A stretch of 64,000 bases of DNA from Candidatus Eisenbergiella intestinipullorum (lineage in GTDB: Bacteria; Bacillota; Clostridia; Lachnospirales; Lachnospiraceae). Of this stretch, positions 25,148 through 34,034 are shown one piece after another (positions within the stretch are counted from its first letter, which is position 1; each line of letters starts with the position of its first letter). Under the pieces are notes generated by a model, which was given only the letters and a program-made list of their open reading frames with translations, was not told the origin of the DNA and made no database searches. Position numbers and translations under genes: made by a program. The DNA lies in the NCBI GenBank assembly GCA_019119815.1, contig DWWH01000044.1:35139-99138 (forward strand), read 5' to 3'.

Positions 25148-25230
25148 GGGATGCTGCGGACGGACCGCACGCGGCTGCGTAAGAGGACAACGACGGGAGC
25201 ATTTCGGAGATATAAGAAAGGACAGAACGA

Positions 25231-26835
25231 ATGATACAAGGTACGGATATGATAAAAGAGCTTCTGAGAAAAATACCGCCCCGCATCCGTTGGTGTTTCT
25301 GTGCGGGAATGCTCTCCGGCATTCTGATCCATGCCTATATGTTCACGAACAAGCTGCCCAACTGGGACGACATCAACAATGTGGGAAGCTTCGGCGTGGG
25401 TTCGGAATTCGGCAGGTGGTTCCTGAAATATGTCAATCCTCTGGACGGAGTCTGGAGCGTCCCCTGGATCGGCGGGCTGTTTGCGGTATTCTTTCTGTCG
25501 CTGGCTGCCTGCATGGCGGTGGCTGCGCTTGACATCCGGAGCCTGACCGGCGCGGTGCTCGTTCCGGTGATGATGCTCTCCTTTCCCTCCGTATGCAGCA
25601 TGTTCACCTTCATGTTCACGGCGGACTGTTATGCGGTGGGCATTTTCCTGGCCTGTATGGCGGCCTGGCTGATCCGGAGATACCGGTTCGGCTTTTTGCC
25701 CGGGATCGTGCTGCTGGTGCTCAGCCTCGGCCTGTATCAGGCTTATCTGTGCCTGGCTCTCGGGATTCTGGTCTGCGGGCTGTTTCTGGATCTGCTGCGG
25801 GAAGAAAAGCCGGAGGACAGCCGGGAAAGGCCGGAGAAAAAAGTGTTCCTGGCCGGGGTGAAGACCTTTCTGGTGCTCCTGGCGTCAGCGGTCCTGTACA
25901 ATCTGGTGGCACGGTGGATCTTCCCGGAGCTGGACTCCTACAACGGCTTAAGTCAGATGGGGCAGATCGATCCGGCAAGGCTTCCCCGGCTGATCCTGCG
26001 GGCTTACCGCTGGGTGGCGGAATACTTTATCCTGAAGCCTTATTCCTTTGTCAACGGCTTTGCCCGGGCGCTGAACGTGATCTGCTGTCTGCTTGCGGCC
26101 GCATCCGTATTTGCCTGGTTTTGGAAAAAGCGGCTCTGGAAGCGGCCTGCGGGAGCGCTTCTCTATCTGTTCCTCGCCGCCTGCATTCCGCTTGCCATGA
26201 GTTCCATCATCATCATGGCCCCGGATGCCAGCGTCAGCATGCTGATGCTTTATCAGTATGTGATCCTCTATCTGTTCCTCATCGCCGTGCTGGAGCAAAG
26301 CCTGCGCGCGGAGGGCGGCCTGTTTGGGGAAAAACGTCTGTTTTCCGGAGTTGTCAGCCTGTTTGTGACCGCCGTGCTGATCCTGGTTGGCTATGAAAAC
26401 TTCGTGGTGACCAATGAGGCCTATTTCCGGATGGACATCGCCTATGAGCGTTCCTATGCCTGGTATAACCGGATCATGGAACGGATCGAAGCCACGGAAG
26501 GCTATCAGCCGGGAGATCCCTTCCTGCTTTTGGGAGAATATGGCCTGAGTGAAACACCGGACCTGCTGGGAAGCTATGCCATGGACGGGGAGCGGTTTGA
26601 CGATCTGTCCGGCGTGGCGAAGGAAACCGGGCTTCTCACCAGCGGCGTGCGCCATAATTTCATGAAGATCTATATCGGCGTGGAAACGCCGGAGGTGAGC
26701 GAGGAAACGCAGGAGGCCATCCGGCAGACGCAGGAATATCGGGAGATGCCGGCCTATCCGGCGGAAGGCTGCGTGCAGAAGATCCTGGACGTGTGGGTGG
26801 TCAAGACCTGTGAAGAGACGCTGGCCGGACAGTAG
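25231..26835 (+). CDS. GtrII-type membrane glucosyltransferase
   Basis: A 534-residue polytopic membrane protein resembling the GtrII family (Pfam glucosyltransferase GtrII). The first outer loop carries NKLPNWDDINNVGSFGVGSEFGRW with an Asp-Asp pair as in GT-C active sites, and later segments include SVCSMFTFMFTADCYAVGIFLACMAAW and the SSIIIMAPDASVSMLMLYQYV helix. GtrII enzymes add a sugar from undecaprenyl-phosphate-sugar to a surface glycan; the ArnC/GtrB-like GT2 at 36.6 kb could charge that carrier. The ATG has GAAAGGACAGAACGA upstream. Confidence 0.8.
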   Translation: MIQGTDMIKELLRKIPPRIRWCFCAGMLSGILIHAYMFTNKLPNWDDINNVGSFGVGSEFGRWFLKYVNPLDGVWSVPWIGGLFAVFFLSLAACMAVAALDIRSLTGAVLVPVMMLSFPSVCSMFTFMFTADCYAVGIFLACMAAWLIRRYRFGFLPGIVLLVLSLGLYQAYLCLALGILVCGLFLDLLREEKPEDSRERPEKKVFLAGVKTFLVLLASAVLYNLVARWIFPELDSYNGLSQMGQIDPARLPRLILRAYRWVAEYFILKPYSFVNGFARALNVICCLLAAASVFAWFWKKRLWKRPAGALLYLFLAACIPLAMSSIIIMAPDASVSMLMLYQYVILYLFLIAVLEQSLRAEGGLFGEKRLFSGVVSLFVTAVLILVGYENFVVTNEAYFRMDIAYERSYAWYNRIMERIEATEGYQPGDPFLLLGEYGLSETPDLLGSYAMDGERFDDLSGVAKETGLLTSGVRHNFMKIYIGVETPEVSEETQEAIRQTQEYREMPAYPAEGCVQKILDVWVVKTCEETLAGQ

Positions 26836-26852
26836 GAAAAAGGAGGCGCAAA

Positions 26853-27926
26853 ATGCGGGAACGGATCTATGTATGCCATACCTTTTATCATGTTTATGTG
26901 GCCTGTCTGAAGGAGCTGAATCTGCCGCAGACAGAGCGGGGAAAGGCGGATATGGTCTTAAGCACCATGTCCTGTGATTTCGGGACCCTGGCGCAGCGGC
27001 TTGCGTCCAGCGGTCTTTACGGAGAGGTTCTGATCTTTGAGGAGCGGGAGGAGAGCAGCATCCCCGGTCTGGCAAAATACCATAAGGACCGGAAGAATAT
27101 CGTCCTGAATATGCTTGCACGCATGGTGTTCTGCAAAAAGCTGGGAGCGGCTCAGGAACCCTGTGTGCCGGTGGATTTCAGACAGTACCGGGATATTTAT
27201 GTATTCTGTGATTCCGATCCCATCGGCTATTATCTGAGCTGGAAGAGGATCCGCTATCACGCTCTGGAGGACGGACTGGACTGCATTCGTTATTATGATA
27301 CGGCGAGATATGACAACCGGGGACATTTTAAGCTGAAGGCGTTTCTGGCTTCCCAAAACCTGATCTTCATTCAGAACGGCTGGGGAAAATACTGCATTGA
27401 TATGGAAGTGAACGACATTTCCGTTCTGGAATATCCGTGTCCCAAATACATCGAATGCCCCAGGGAAAAGCTGGTGCAGGGGCTTTCGCAGGAAGGGAAG
27501 GACTGCCTTCTGGGTATTTTTTTGGAAAACCGGGAAAAACTGGTCCGGATGCTGACGGAAGGTCTGCATCATGAAAAGAAGATCCTGATCCTGACGGAGC
27601 CTCTGTGCGATTTGGACACCAGAAAGCGGATCTTTCAGGACATCATTGCCCGGTACGGACAGGGAGCGCAGGTGATTTTAAAACCCCATCCCAGGGATAT
27701 ACTGGATTATGAAAGGCTGTTTCCGGACTGCGTGGTGCTTCCCGGGAAATTCCCTATGGAAATGATGAATTTCCTGCCGGACATCCGGGTGGAAAAAGTG
27801 ATCTCCGTATTCACGGTGCCGGATTCCATCCATTTTGCAAAGGAAAAGATCTTCCTGGGGGAGGATTTCATGGACCGCTATGAAGCGCCGGAAATCCACC
27901 GCCAGAATGAGCAGATCGAAAAATAA
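26853..27926 (+). CDS. Sialyltransferase-like (GT52-type) glycosyltransferase
   Basis: A 357-residue cytoplasmic protein without membrane helices. It carries the two motifs shared by bacterial sialyltransferases of the GT38/GT52/GT80 groups: the acidic EDG at 139-141 (YHALEDGLD, catalytic-base region) and KPHP at 277-280 (CMP binding), followed by a serine/threonine stretch (SVFTV, 318-322). Because the window encodes CMP-pseudaminic acid synthesis and no NeuA/B/C sialic acid set, I infer it is a pseudaminyltransferase. It begins 17 bases after the GtrII-type gene with AAAAAGGAGGCGCAAA. Overall similarity is modest, so the donor is a hypothesis. Confidence 0.68.
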   Translation: MRERIYVCHTFYHVYVACLKELNLPQTERGKADMVLSTMSCDFGTLAQRLASSGLYGEVLIFEEREESSIPGLAKYHKDRKNIVLNMLARMVFCKKLGAAQEPCVPVDFRQYRDIYVFCDSDPIGYYLSWKRIRYHALEDGLDCIRYYDTARYDNRGHFKLKAFLASQNLIFIQNGWGKYCIDMEVNDISVLEYPCPKYIECPREKLVQGLSQEGKDCLLGIFLENREKLVRMLTEGLHHEKKILILTEPLCDLDTRKRIFQDIIARYGQGAQVILKPHPRDILDYERLFPDCVVLPGKFPMEMMNFLPDIRVEKVISVFTVPDSIHFAKEKIFLGEDFMDRYEAPEIHRQNEQIEK

Positions 27927-27960
27927 GAGCCCAGGCTGTGGAAAGGAGCAACATTCCAAC

Positions 27961-29778
27961 ATGCAGAAGATACTGAAGAAAATGAACGTCCTTCTGGACG
28001 GCAGGCAGAAAGCGAAGATGGGCGGGATCATCGTGCTGATGTTCATCGGCGCTCTGCTTGAGGCGTGCAGCATCGGGCTGGTGATCCCGGTGATCCAGAC
28101 GCTTCTGGATCCGGAGGAGGTGACGGGAGACGGCTATCTCGGGAAGATCTACCGTTTCCTGGGAATGGAAAGCACCTCTCAGTTCACCATCCTGATGCTG
28201 GCAGCGATCATCGCGGCTTTTGTCCTGAAAAACATATTCCTTTATTTTCAGAATGTGGTGCAGCTGCGTTTCGTCTATACGAACCAGTTCGCCACCTCCC
28301 GCCGGATGATGATCAATTTCATGCAGAGGCCCTATGAATACTATCTGAACGCGGACACCTCCGTGATCCAGAGAAGCATCACCTCGGACGTGAACAATAT
28401 GTACGGGCTGATCCTGGCCTGCCTGCAGCTTACCAGCGAGGCTGTCATGTTCGTGATCCTGACCATGGTGCTTCTGGTGCAGGATCCTCTGATGACGGGA
28501 ACGATCGCCGTCCTTCTGATCGCGGTGGTGCTCGTCATCAAGAAGCTCCTCAATCCGATCATGAAAAAGGCAGGAGAGGAAAACCAGGATTATTACAGCG
28601 GGCTGTACAAATGGATCGACCAGTCGGTGCTGGGGATCAAGGAGATCAAGATCGCCAACCGGGAAAGCTATTTCATCAACGAGTACGCCAAATGCGGGGC
28701 GGGCTATGTGGGGGCAGTTCAGAAATACAACATCTACAATTCCACCCCGAGGCTTCTGATCGAGACGGTCTGTATCGCGGGCCTGGTGCTCTATCTGATC
28801 CTGCAGATCCTGGCCGGACAGAACATGACGGACATGATCGCCCAGATCGGTGTGTTTGCGGTGGCTGCCATGCGGCTTCTGCCCAGTGCCAACCGGATCA
28901 ACAACTACCTCACCTCCATTTCCTATTTTGAGCCTTTCTTTATGGGCGTGAGTGATAACCTTCAGGAGGAGATCCACGATGACAGTGTGGATTATGATGC
29001 GCAGACCTATCAGAAGAAAAGAAAGGTGGAGAAGCTTCCGGTCCATGAAAAGATTGAGCTGAAGGATATTGTCTATCATTATCCCAACAGCGATGTGCTG
29101 ATCTTCGACCACGCCGGGATGACCATTCCGGTGGGAAGCTCTGTCGGCATAGTGGGGACCTCCGGCGCGGGAAAGACCACCATCATCGACATTCTCCTGG
29201 GCCTTTTGCGCATCCAGGAGGGTCAGATCCTGGCGGACGGCGTGGAGGTGCGGGAGCACTATGAGGAATGGCTGAAAAACATCGGCTATATCCCGCAGAC
29301 CATTTTCATGATCGATTCCACCATCCGCAAGAACGTGGCCTTCGGTGTTCCGGACGAGGAGATCGACGATGCGAAGGTATGGCAGGCCCTGAAGGAAGCC
29401 CAGCTGGACGAATTCGTGCGCGGTCTTCCGGAGGGGCTGGATACCAGCATCGGAGAACGGGGCATCCGCATCTCCGGCGGCCAGAGGCAGAGGATCGGCA
29501 TCGCGAGGGCGCTGTTCGAGGATCCGGAGGTGCTGGTGCTGGATGAGGCGACTTCCGCGCTGGACAACGAGACGGAGGCGGCGATCATGGATTCCATCAA
29601 CCATCTGCATGGGAAAAAGACCCTGATCATCATCGCCCACCGTCTGCAGACCATTGAGAAATGCGATATGGTCTATCGGGTGGAAGGCGGGCAGATCCGG
29701 ATCGAACGCGGCCGTGCAGACGGCGGACAAAAAGAGGGAAGCCGGACCGGAGGAGAACGGACGGAAGGCGGCAGGTGA
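27961..29778 (+). CDS. ABC-type lipid-linked glycan flippase (MsbA/PglK-like)
   Basis: A 605-residue half-transporter fusing six membrane helices (about 1-310) to one ATP-binding domain. Walker A is GTSGAGKTT, the signature motif SGGQRQRIGIARAL and Walker B VLVLDEATSALD, with IAHRLQT as the H-loop. PglK-type proteins flip undecaprenyl-diphosphate oligosaccharides outward; PglC-, PglA- and PglF-like genes in the same cluster support this role. ATG 27961 is chosen because the family start aligns here; the frame is open earlier but overlaps the preceding gene. The tail beyond the ABC domain is a Gly/Arg-rich extension of about 30 residues. Confidence 0.85.
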   Translation: MQKILKKMNVLLDGRQKAKMGGIIVLMFIGALLEACSIGLVIPVIQTLLDPEEVTGDGYLGKIYRFLGMESTSQFTILMLAAIIAAFVLKNIFLYFQNVVQLRFVYTNQFATSRRMMINFMQRPYEYYLNADTSVIQRSITSDVNNMYGLILACLQLTSEAVMFVILTMVLLVQDPLMTGTIAVLLIAVVLVIKKLLNPIMKKAGEENQDYYSGLYKWIDQSVLGIKEIKIANRESYFINEYAKCGAGYVGAVQKYNIYNSTPRLLIETVCIAGLVLYLILQILAGQNMTDMIAQIGVFAVAAMRLLPSANRINNYLTSISYFEPFFMGVSDNLQEEIHDDSVDYDAQTYQKKRKVEKLPVHEKIELKDIVYHYPNSDVLIFDHAGMTIPVGSSVGIVGTSGAGKTTIIDILLGLLRIQEGQILADGVEVREHYEEWLKNIGYIPQTIFMIDSTIRKNVAFGVPDEEIDDAKVWQALKEAQLDEFVRGLPEGLDTSIGERGIRISGGQRQRIGIARALFEDPEVLVLDEATSALDNETEAAIMDSINHLHGKKTLIIIAHRLQTIEKCDMVYRVEGGQIRIERGRADGGQKEGSRTGGERTEGGR

Positions 29779-29858
29779 TCAGGCAGAACGGCCGGACCGG
29801 GCACGGATGGCGGACGGTCAGAAAGAGGGCGGCCGCGCGGCGGCAGAAAGGAAAGCGA

Positions 29859-30998
29859 ATGGATTCAGGCAGAAAAAGACAGGCAAATTTTGAACTGCTG
29901 CGCATTCTGGCCATGCTGATGGTGGTCGTGATGCACTTTCTTTCCCATACCGGCGCGCTTCCTGCGGCACAGGAAGGACGGATGCCGGGCGAGCGGGAGA
30001 TCTTTGGCACCTTCCTGGAGGCCTTCTGCATCGTGGCGGTGAATGTCTATGTGCTGCTGAGCGGATTTTTTCTGTCGGAAAAGGATTTTTCCTTCCGCAG
30101 GCTCTGGCGGCTTCTTCTGCAGATCCTGTTCTACACCCTGCTCATCCCGCCGGTCCTTGCTCTGGCAGGAGCGCTTTCCTGGCAGGAGGTGCTGGATCCG
30201 TATCATATATGGAACTGCCTGTTTCCGGTTCAGAGCGGCCATTACTGGTTTGTGACCGCCTACGTGGTCATGCTCCTGTTTTCGCCTGTTCTGAACGCGG
30301 CGGTGCGCACCCTTTCCCGCAGACAGCTGAAGGCGGTGATCCTGGGGCTCCTGGTGTTTTTCTGCTTCGGAAAGAGCCTGAGCGTCCTGCCCTTCGGGAC
30401 GGACCGTTACGGCTATGACTTCGGCTGGTTTTCCTGTCTGTACCTGATCGCGGCTTATCTGAGAAAATACGGGAGCACGTTTCTTTACGGGAAAAAAAGG
30501 GGCGGGGCCCTGTACCTTCTTTCCTGCACGGCGACGGCTGCTCTGGCTCTTTTCTGCCTGTATGTGTGCGGACGGACGGGAGCGCTGGAATACTATGCTT
30601 CTGTCCCCTTTCATTATAATTTCATCCTGTGCCTCTCCGGAGCTCTGGGGCTGTTCTCCTTTTTCGCCGGGCTGCGCATCCCGGAGGGCGCGCTGTCGCA
30701 GGCGGTGCGCAGGATTTCCCCGGCCGTGTTCGGTGTCTACCTGATCCACGAGCATGCGGATGTGAGCGCCCGCTGGGCCCTGTGGATCGTCGGAGATGTT
30801 TCGGAGCATTTCTGGGGCTACCTGATCCAGCTGACGGAGAGCGTGCTTTTGGTCTTTTTCGTTTCGGTCTGTATCGATCTGCTGCGGGCCAGGATGTTTG
30901 ACGCTGCGGGAAGGCTTCTGATGCGGACGAAGCCGGGCGCGCGTTTCCGGGGGCTTCTTTCCGGGCTGGACGGGATGATGCGGGAACGGAAGGAATGA
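29859..30998 (+). CDS. Acyltransferase 3 family membrane protein
   Basis: A 379-residue integral membrane protein of the acyltransferase-3 (OafA/WecH-like) family. It opens with RQANFELLRILAMLMVVVMHFLSH, where Arg and His are the conserved family residues, followed by VNVYVLLSGFFLSEKDFSFRRLWRLLLQI and the HYWFVTAYVVMLLFSPVLN helix. These proteins O-acetylate or succinylate surface polysaccharide. The ATG is at 29859 behind AGAAAGGAAAGCGA. The open frame begins earlier in a Gly/Arg-rich stretch overlapping the ABC gene, which I do not include. Confidence 0.85.
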   Translation: MDSGRKRQANFELLRILAMLMVVVMHFLSHTGALPAAQEGRMPGEREIFGTFLEAFCIVAVNVYVLLSGFFLSEKDFSFRRLWRLLLQILFYTLLIPPVLALAGALSWQEVLDPYHIWNCLFPVQSGHYWFVTAYVVMLLFSPVLNAAVRTLSRRQLKAVILGLLVFFCFGKSLSVLPFGTDRYGYDFGWFSCLYLIAAYLRKYGSTFLYGKKRGGALYLLSCTATAALALFCLYVCGRTGALEYYASVPFHYNFILCLSGALGLFSFFAGLRIPEGALSQAVRRISPAVFGVYLIHEHADVSARWALWIVGDVSEHFWGYLIQLTESVLLVFFVSVCIDLLRARMFDAAGRLLMRTKPGARFRGLLSGLDGMMRERKE

Positions 30999-31078
30999 GG
31001 ATGAGGCGGAACAGATATGCAGGCGGAGCGGCCATGTGGGAGCGGAGCAGACCAGCGGGCCGAAAGGAGGAACAGGGC

Positions 31079-32884
31079 ATGCTGCGCAGGAGAGGAAAGG
31101 CGGATGGAAAGATGCGGATGATACGGAAAACAGGAAACGAACGATCCGAAACCTTGCGTCAGGACCGGCATCCTTTCGGGGGAAGCCGGCCGAAGGCCGT
31201 TTTTTTCAGAGGGCTGTTTCCCGTGATCCTTCTGATCTATCCTTTGCTGTGGGCCAACCAGGGGATCGATGTGTCGGACCCCACCTACAGCCTGACCAAT
31301 TTCCGGTTTTTCCCGGAGCTGTCCGGAACCTGGCCCATCGCCACCTGGCTGGCGAATGTGGCGGGCTTCCTTTTGATGAAGCTGCCCTTCGGAGACACGC
31401 TTCTGGGAATGAATCTCTATACCCGGCTGATCATCAGCGCCATGGCTCTGCTTTCCTACTTTTTCCTGAAGGGGAAGATGCCCGCCTGGATGGCTTTTGC
31501 GGGGGAGATCATCGCCATCAGCTTCTGCTGGTGCCCTTCCACCATTCTGTACAACTACCTCACCTACTTCCTGCTTCTTGCCGGGAGCATCCTGCTGTTC
31601 CGGGGGCTGATCTGGGAGCGGAAGGGGCTTCTGATCGCCGCAGGCGTCTGCCTGGGCCTGAACGTGGCCGTGCGTACGCCGAATGTGCTGGAAACGGTTC
31701 TGATCCTGGCGGTCTTCTGGTACGGAAGGCTTTCCGGGGACGCTCCCGCAAAGATCTGGAAGCATGTGCTCTGGTGTGTCTGCGGCTTTTTCGCGGGTTT
31801 CCTTTCCGCCTTTGCCGCCATCTGCATCCAGTATGGACCGTCCGCCTGGTTTGACATGTTTTCCGGACTTTCCGGCTATGCGGGAACGGACGAGACCTAT
31901 TCGGCCCTGTCCATGGTGACATCGGTGCTTTCCGCCTATGCAGGAACCTTTCCCTGGGTGATGACCCTGGCGGTCTGTCTGCTGGCGGGCTGGATCTTTT
32001 TCCGGTTCCTGCCGGCCGGGCTGCAGCGGGCGGGCAGGGTGGTCTACTGCCTGTGTATTCCGGTGCTGATCCGTCTGTTCTGGGGCAGAGGGATGTTTAC
32101 CTTTACCTATTACAATTACCGGAGCATCTATGAATGGGGGATGCTGCTTCTGTATCTGGCTCTGGTATCCTGCATAGCGGTGATGGCCTCCGGCCGCGCC
32201 TTCCGCCGGGACCGGCTGTTGGCGGCTGTCATTCTGCTGGTGGTGTTGATCACGCCCATCGGAAGCAACAACGGCACCATGCCGGCCCTGAACAATCTGT
32301 TCCTGGCAGCTCCTTTTGCGCTCTGGACAGTTTTCCGCCTTCTCTCCCGCCTCAGAGAGCGGGCCTTCGTCTTCCCGGCGGCAGCTCTTGCGGCTGCGGT
32401 GTTTATGATGACGGCGGTGCAGGGAATCGGCTTTCGCGCCAGCTTTTCCTTCGGAGACGGGATCTACGGAGAAAAAAGGGATGCAAAAGTGGAAAACAGT
32501 GTTATACTGACAGGTATGAAGACCAGGACGGAAAATGCGGAAAGCCTGACGGGGCTTCTGGACTTTGCAGGAACACGGCTGCCCGCCGGGACGCCTCTCA
32601 TCACCTTCGGCAGCGCGCCGGGGCTGCATTTTATCCTGGATATGCCGCCGGGCATTTCCCACTGCTGGCCGGATCTGGACACCTATCCCGCCGGTCAGAT
32701 GAAAGAGGAGCTGGAAGAGCTGCTGGCAGCGGGCGGCTCCCTTCCGGCGGTGATCGTCTATAAGGAGAACGGACGGATGCCGCAGGAAAGCGGGAAGTGG
32801 GAGGCGCTGACGGTCTATCTGGAGGAGGGCGGCTATGGCCTCCAGTATGAAAACGATGGTTATCAGGTATATCTGACGGAATAG
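31079..32884 (+). CDS. Polytopic membrane protein, GT-C-like, unknown
   Basis: A 601-residue protein with a basic cytoplasmic N-terminus and about ten membrane helices. The first outer loop reads WANQGIDVSDPTYSLTNFRFF, with an aspartate pair position like that of GT-C enzymes; SGTWPIATWLANVAGFLL and SFCWCPSTILYNYLTYFLLLAG follow. The last 120 residues are soluble. ATG 31079 is chosen for its AAAGGAGGAACAGGGC ribosome site; a frame starting 84 bases earlier overlaps the previous gene. I know no named family with confidence; a lipid-carrier-dependent glycosyltransferase is the best guess. Confidence 0.65.
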   Translation: MLRRRGKADGKMRMIRKTGNERSETLRQDRHPFGGSRPKAVFFRGLFPVILLIYPLLWANQGIDVSDPTYSLTNFRFFPELSGTWPIATWLANVAGFLLMKLPFGDTLLGMNLYTRLIISAMALLSYFFLKGKMPAWMAFAGEIIAISFCWCPSTILYNYLTYFLLLAGSILLFRGLIWERKGLLIAAGVCLGLNVAVRTPNVLETVLILAVFWYGRLSGDAPAKIWKHVLWCVCGFFAGFLSAFAAICIQYGPSAWFDMFSGLSGYAGTDETYSALSMVTSVLSAYAGTFPWVMTLAVCLLAGWIFFRFLPAGLQRAGRVVYCLCIPVLIRLFWGRGMFTFTYYNYRSIYEWGMLLLYLALVSCIAVMASGRAFRRDRLLAAVILLVVLITPIGSNNGTMPALNNLFLAAPFALWTVFRLLSRLRERAFVFPAAALAAAVFMMTAVQGIGFRASFSFGDGIYGEKRDAKVENSVILTGMKTRTENAESLTGLLDFAGTRLPAGTPLITFGSAPGLHFILDMPPGISHCWPDLDTYPAGQMKEELEELLAAGGSLPAVIVYKENGRMPQESGKWEALTVYLEEGGYGLQYENDGYQVYLTE

Positions 32885-32903
32885 AAAAAGGAAGGAATGG
32901 CTT

Positions 32904-34034
32904 ATGATCAATTTCAACGTACCTCCCTTTACGGGAAAAGAAATGGACTATATCAGGCAGGCGGTGGAAAACCAGAAGATCTGCGGCGACGGGGAATTTA
33001 CCAGAAGATGCAGCGAATGGATCGAAGCGCGGACGGGCACGAAGAAATGTCTGCTCACCACCTCCTGTACCCATGCCACGGAGCTGGCGGCCCTTCTGAC
33101 GGATGTGGGGCCGGGGGATGAGGTGATCATGCCTTCCTTTACCTTTGTGTCCACGGCGGATGCCTTCGTGCTTCGCGGGGCGACTCCGGTGTTCGTGGAC
33201 ATCCGTCCCGATACCATGAACATGGACGAAACGCTGATCGAAGACGCCGTTACGGAGAAGACCCGCGGGATCGTTCCGGTCCACTACGCGGGCGTGGGCT
33301 GCGAGATGGATACGATCATGGAGATCGCGGAAAGGCACGGTCTGTTCGTGGTGGAGGACGCGGCCCAGTGCATCCTGGCGGAATATAAGGGAAGGGCCCT
33401 CGGCACCATCGGCGATTTCGGCTGCTTCAGCTTCCATGAGACCAAGAACGTGAGCTGCGGCGAGGGCGGCGCGCTGCTCATCGCTCATGAAAAGGACATC
33501 GAAAACGCGGAGATCTTCCGGGAAAAGGGAACGGACCGCAGCAAGTACTACCGGGGACAGGTGGACAAATACCGCTGGCAGAATTACGGCTCCAGTTATC
33601 TCCCCAGCGAGCTGAACGCGGCCTATCTCTATGCCCAGCTGGAGCTGGCCGACCAGATCACGGCGGCGCGGCTCGCCGTCTGGAATCAGTACCGGGAGGA
33701 GCTTTCCTGCCTGAAGGAGGCAGGGCTGATCGAGCTTCCCTTTGTGCCGGATTACTGTCGGCAGAATGGGCATATGTTCTATATCAAGACGAAGGACATG
33801 CAGGAGCGGACAGCGCTGATCGACTTTTTGAAGAAAAACGGTATTCTGGCGGTATTCCATTATGTGCCGCTGCATTCCGCCCCCGCGGGCCTGAAATTCG
33901 GCCGTTTCCACGGGGAGGACCGCTATACCACGAAGGAGAGTGAACGTCTGCTGCGTCTGCCGCTCTATTACGGACTGAAGGAGGATCAGGTGAGCTATAT
34001 CTGCGGCAAAGTAAAGGAATTCTATGGACACTAA
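32904..34034 (+). CDS. dTDP-4-amino-4,6-dideoxygalactose aminotransferase (WecE/RffA)
   Basis: A 376-residue DegT-family PLP aminotransferase. The opening MINFNVPPFTGKEMDYIRQA, KICGDGEFTRRC, TTSCTHATELAALL and the PLP-lysine region CFSFHETKNVSCGEGG (Lys181) are the hallmarks of WecE/RffA, which aminates dTDP-4-keto-6-deoxyglucose. The length is exact for the family. The dTDP-glucose genes (rmlA, rmlB) are not in the window and would have to be elsewhere. Its end overlaps the next gene by 11 bases, so the two are translationally coupled. Confidence 0.9.
   Translation: MINFNVPPFTGKEMDYIRQAVENQKICGDGEFTRRCSEWIEARTGTKKCLLTTSCTHATELAALLTDVGPGDEVIMPSFTFVSTADAFVLRGATPVFVDIRPDTMNMDETLIEDAVTEKTRGIVPVHYAGVGCEMDTIMEIAERHGLFVVEDAAQCILAEYKGRALGTIGDFGCFSFHETKNVSCGEGGALLIAHEKDIENAEIFREKGTDRSKYYRGQVDKYRWQNYGSSYLPSELNAAYLYAQLELADQITAARLAVWNQYREELSCLKEAGLIELPFVPDYCRQNGHMFYIKTKDMQERTALIDFLKKNGILAVFHYVPLHSAPAGLKFGRFHGEDRYTTKESERLLRLPLYYGLKEDQVSYICGKVKEFYGH

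Noticed and set aside
32480..32508. TGTTATACT promoter-like sequence inside the 31,079 gene
   Set aside because: No -35 element at a suitable distance and no gene start within 390 bases downstream.
30818..32917. A 699-codon minus-strand open frame, and similar long ones opposite 13.8-15.5, 16.3-18.4 and 27.9-29.7 kb
   Set aside because: Each is antisense to a gene with clear motifs and ribosome site, and none has a recognisable domain or start signal.
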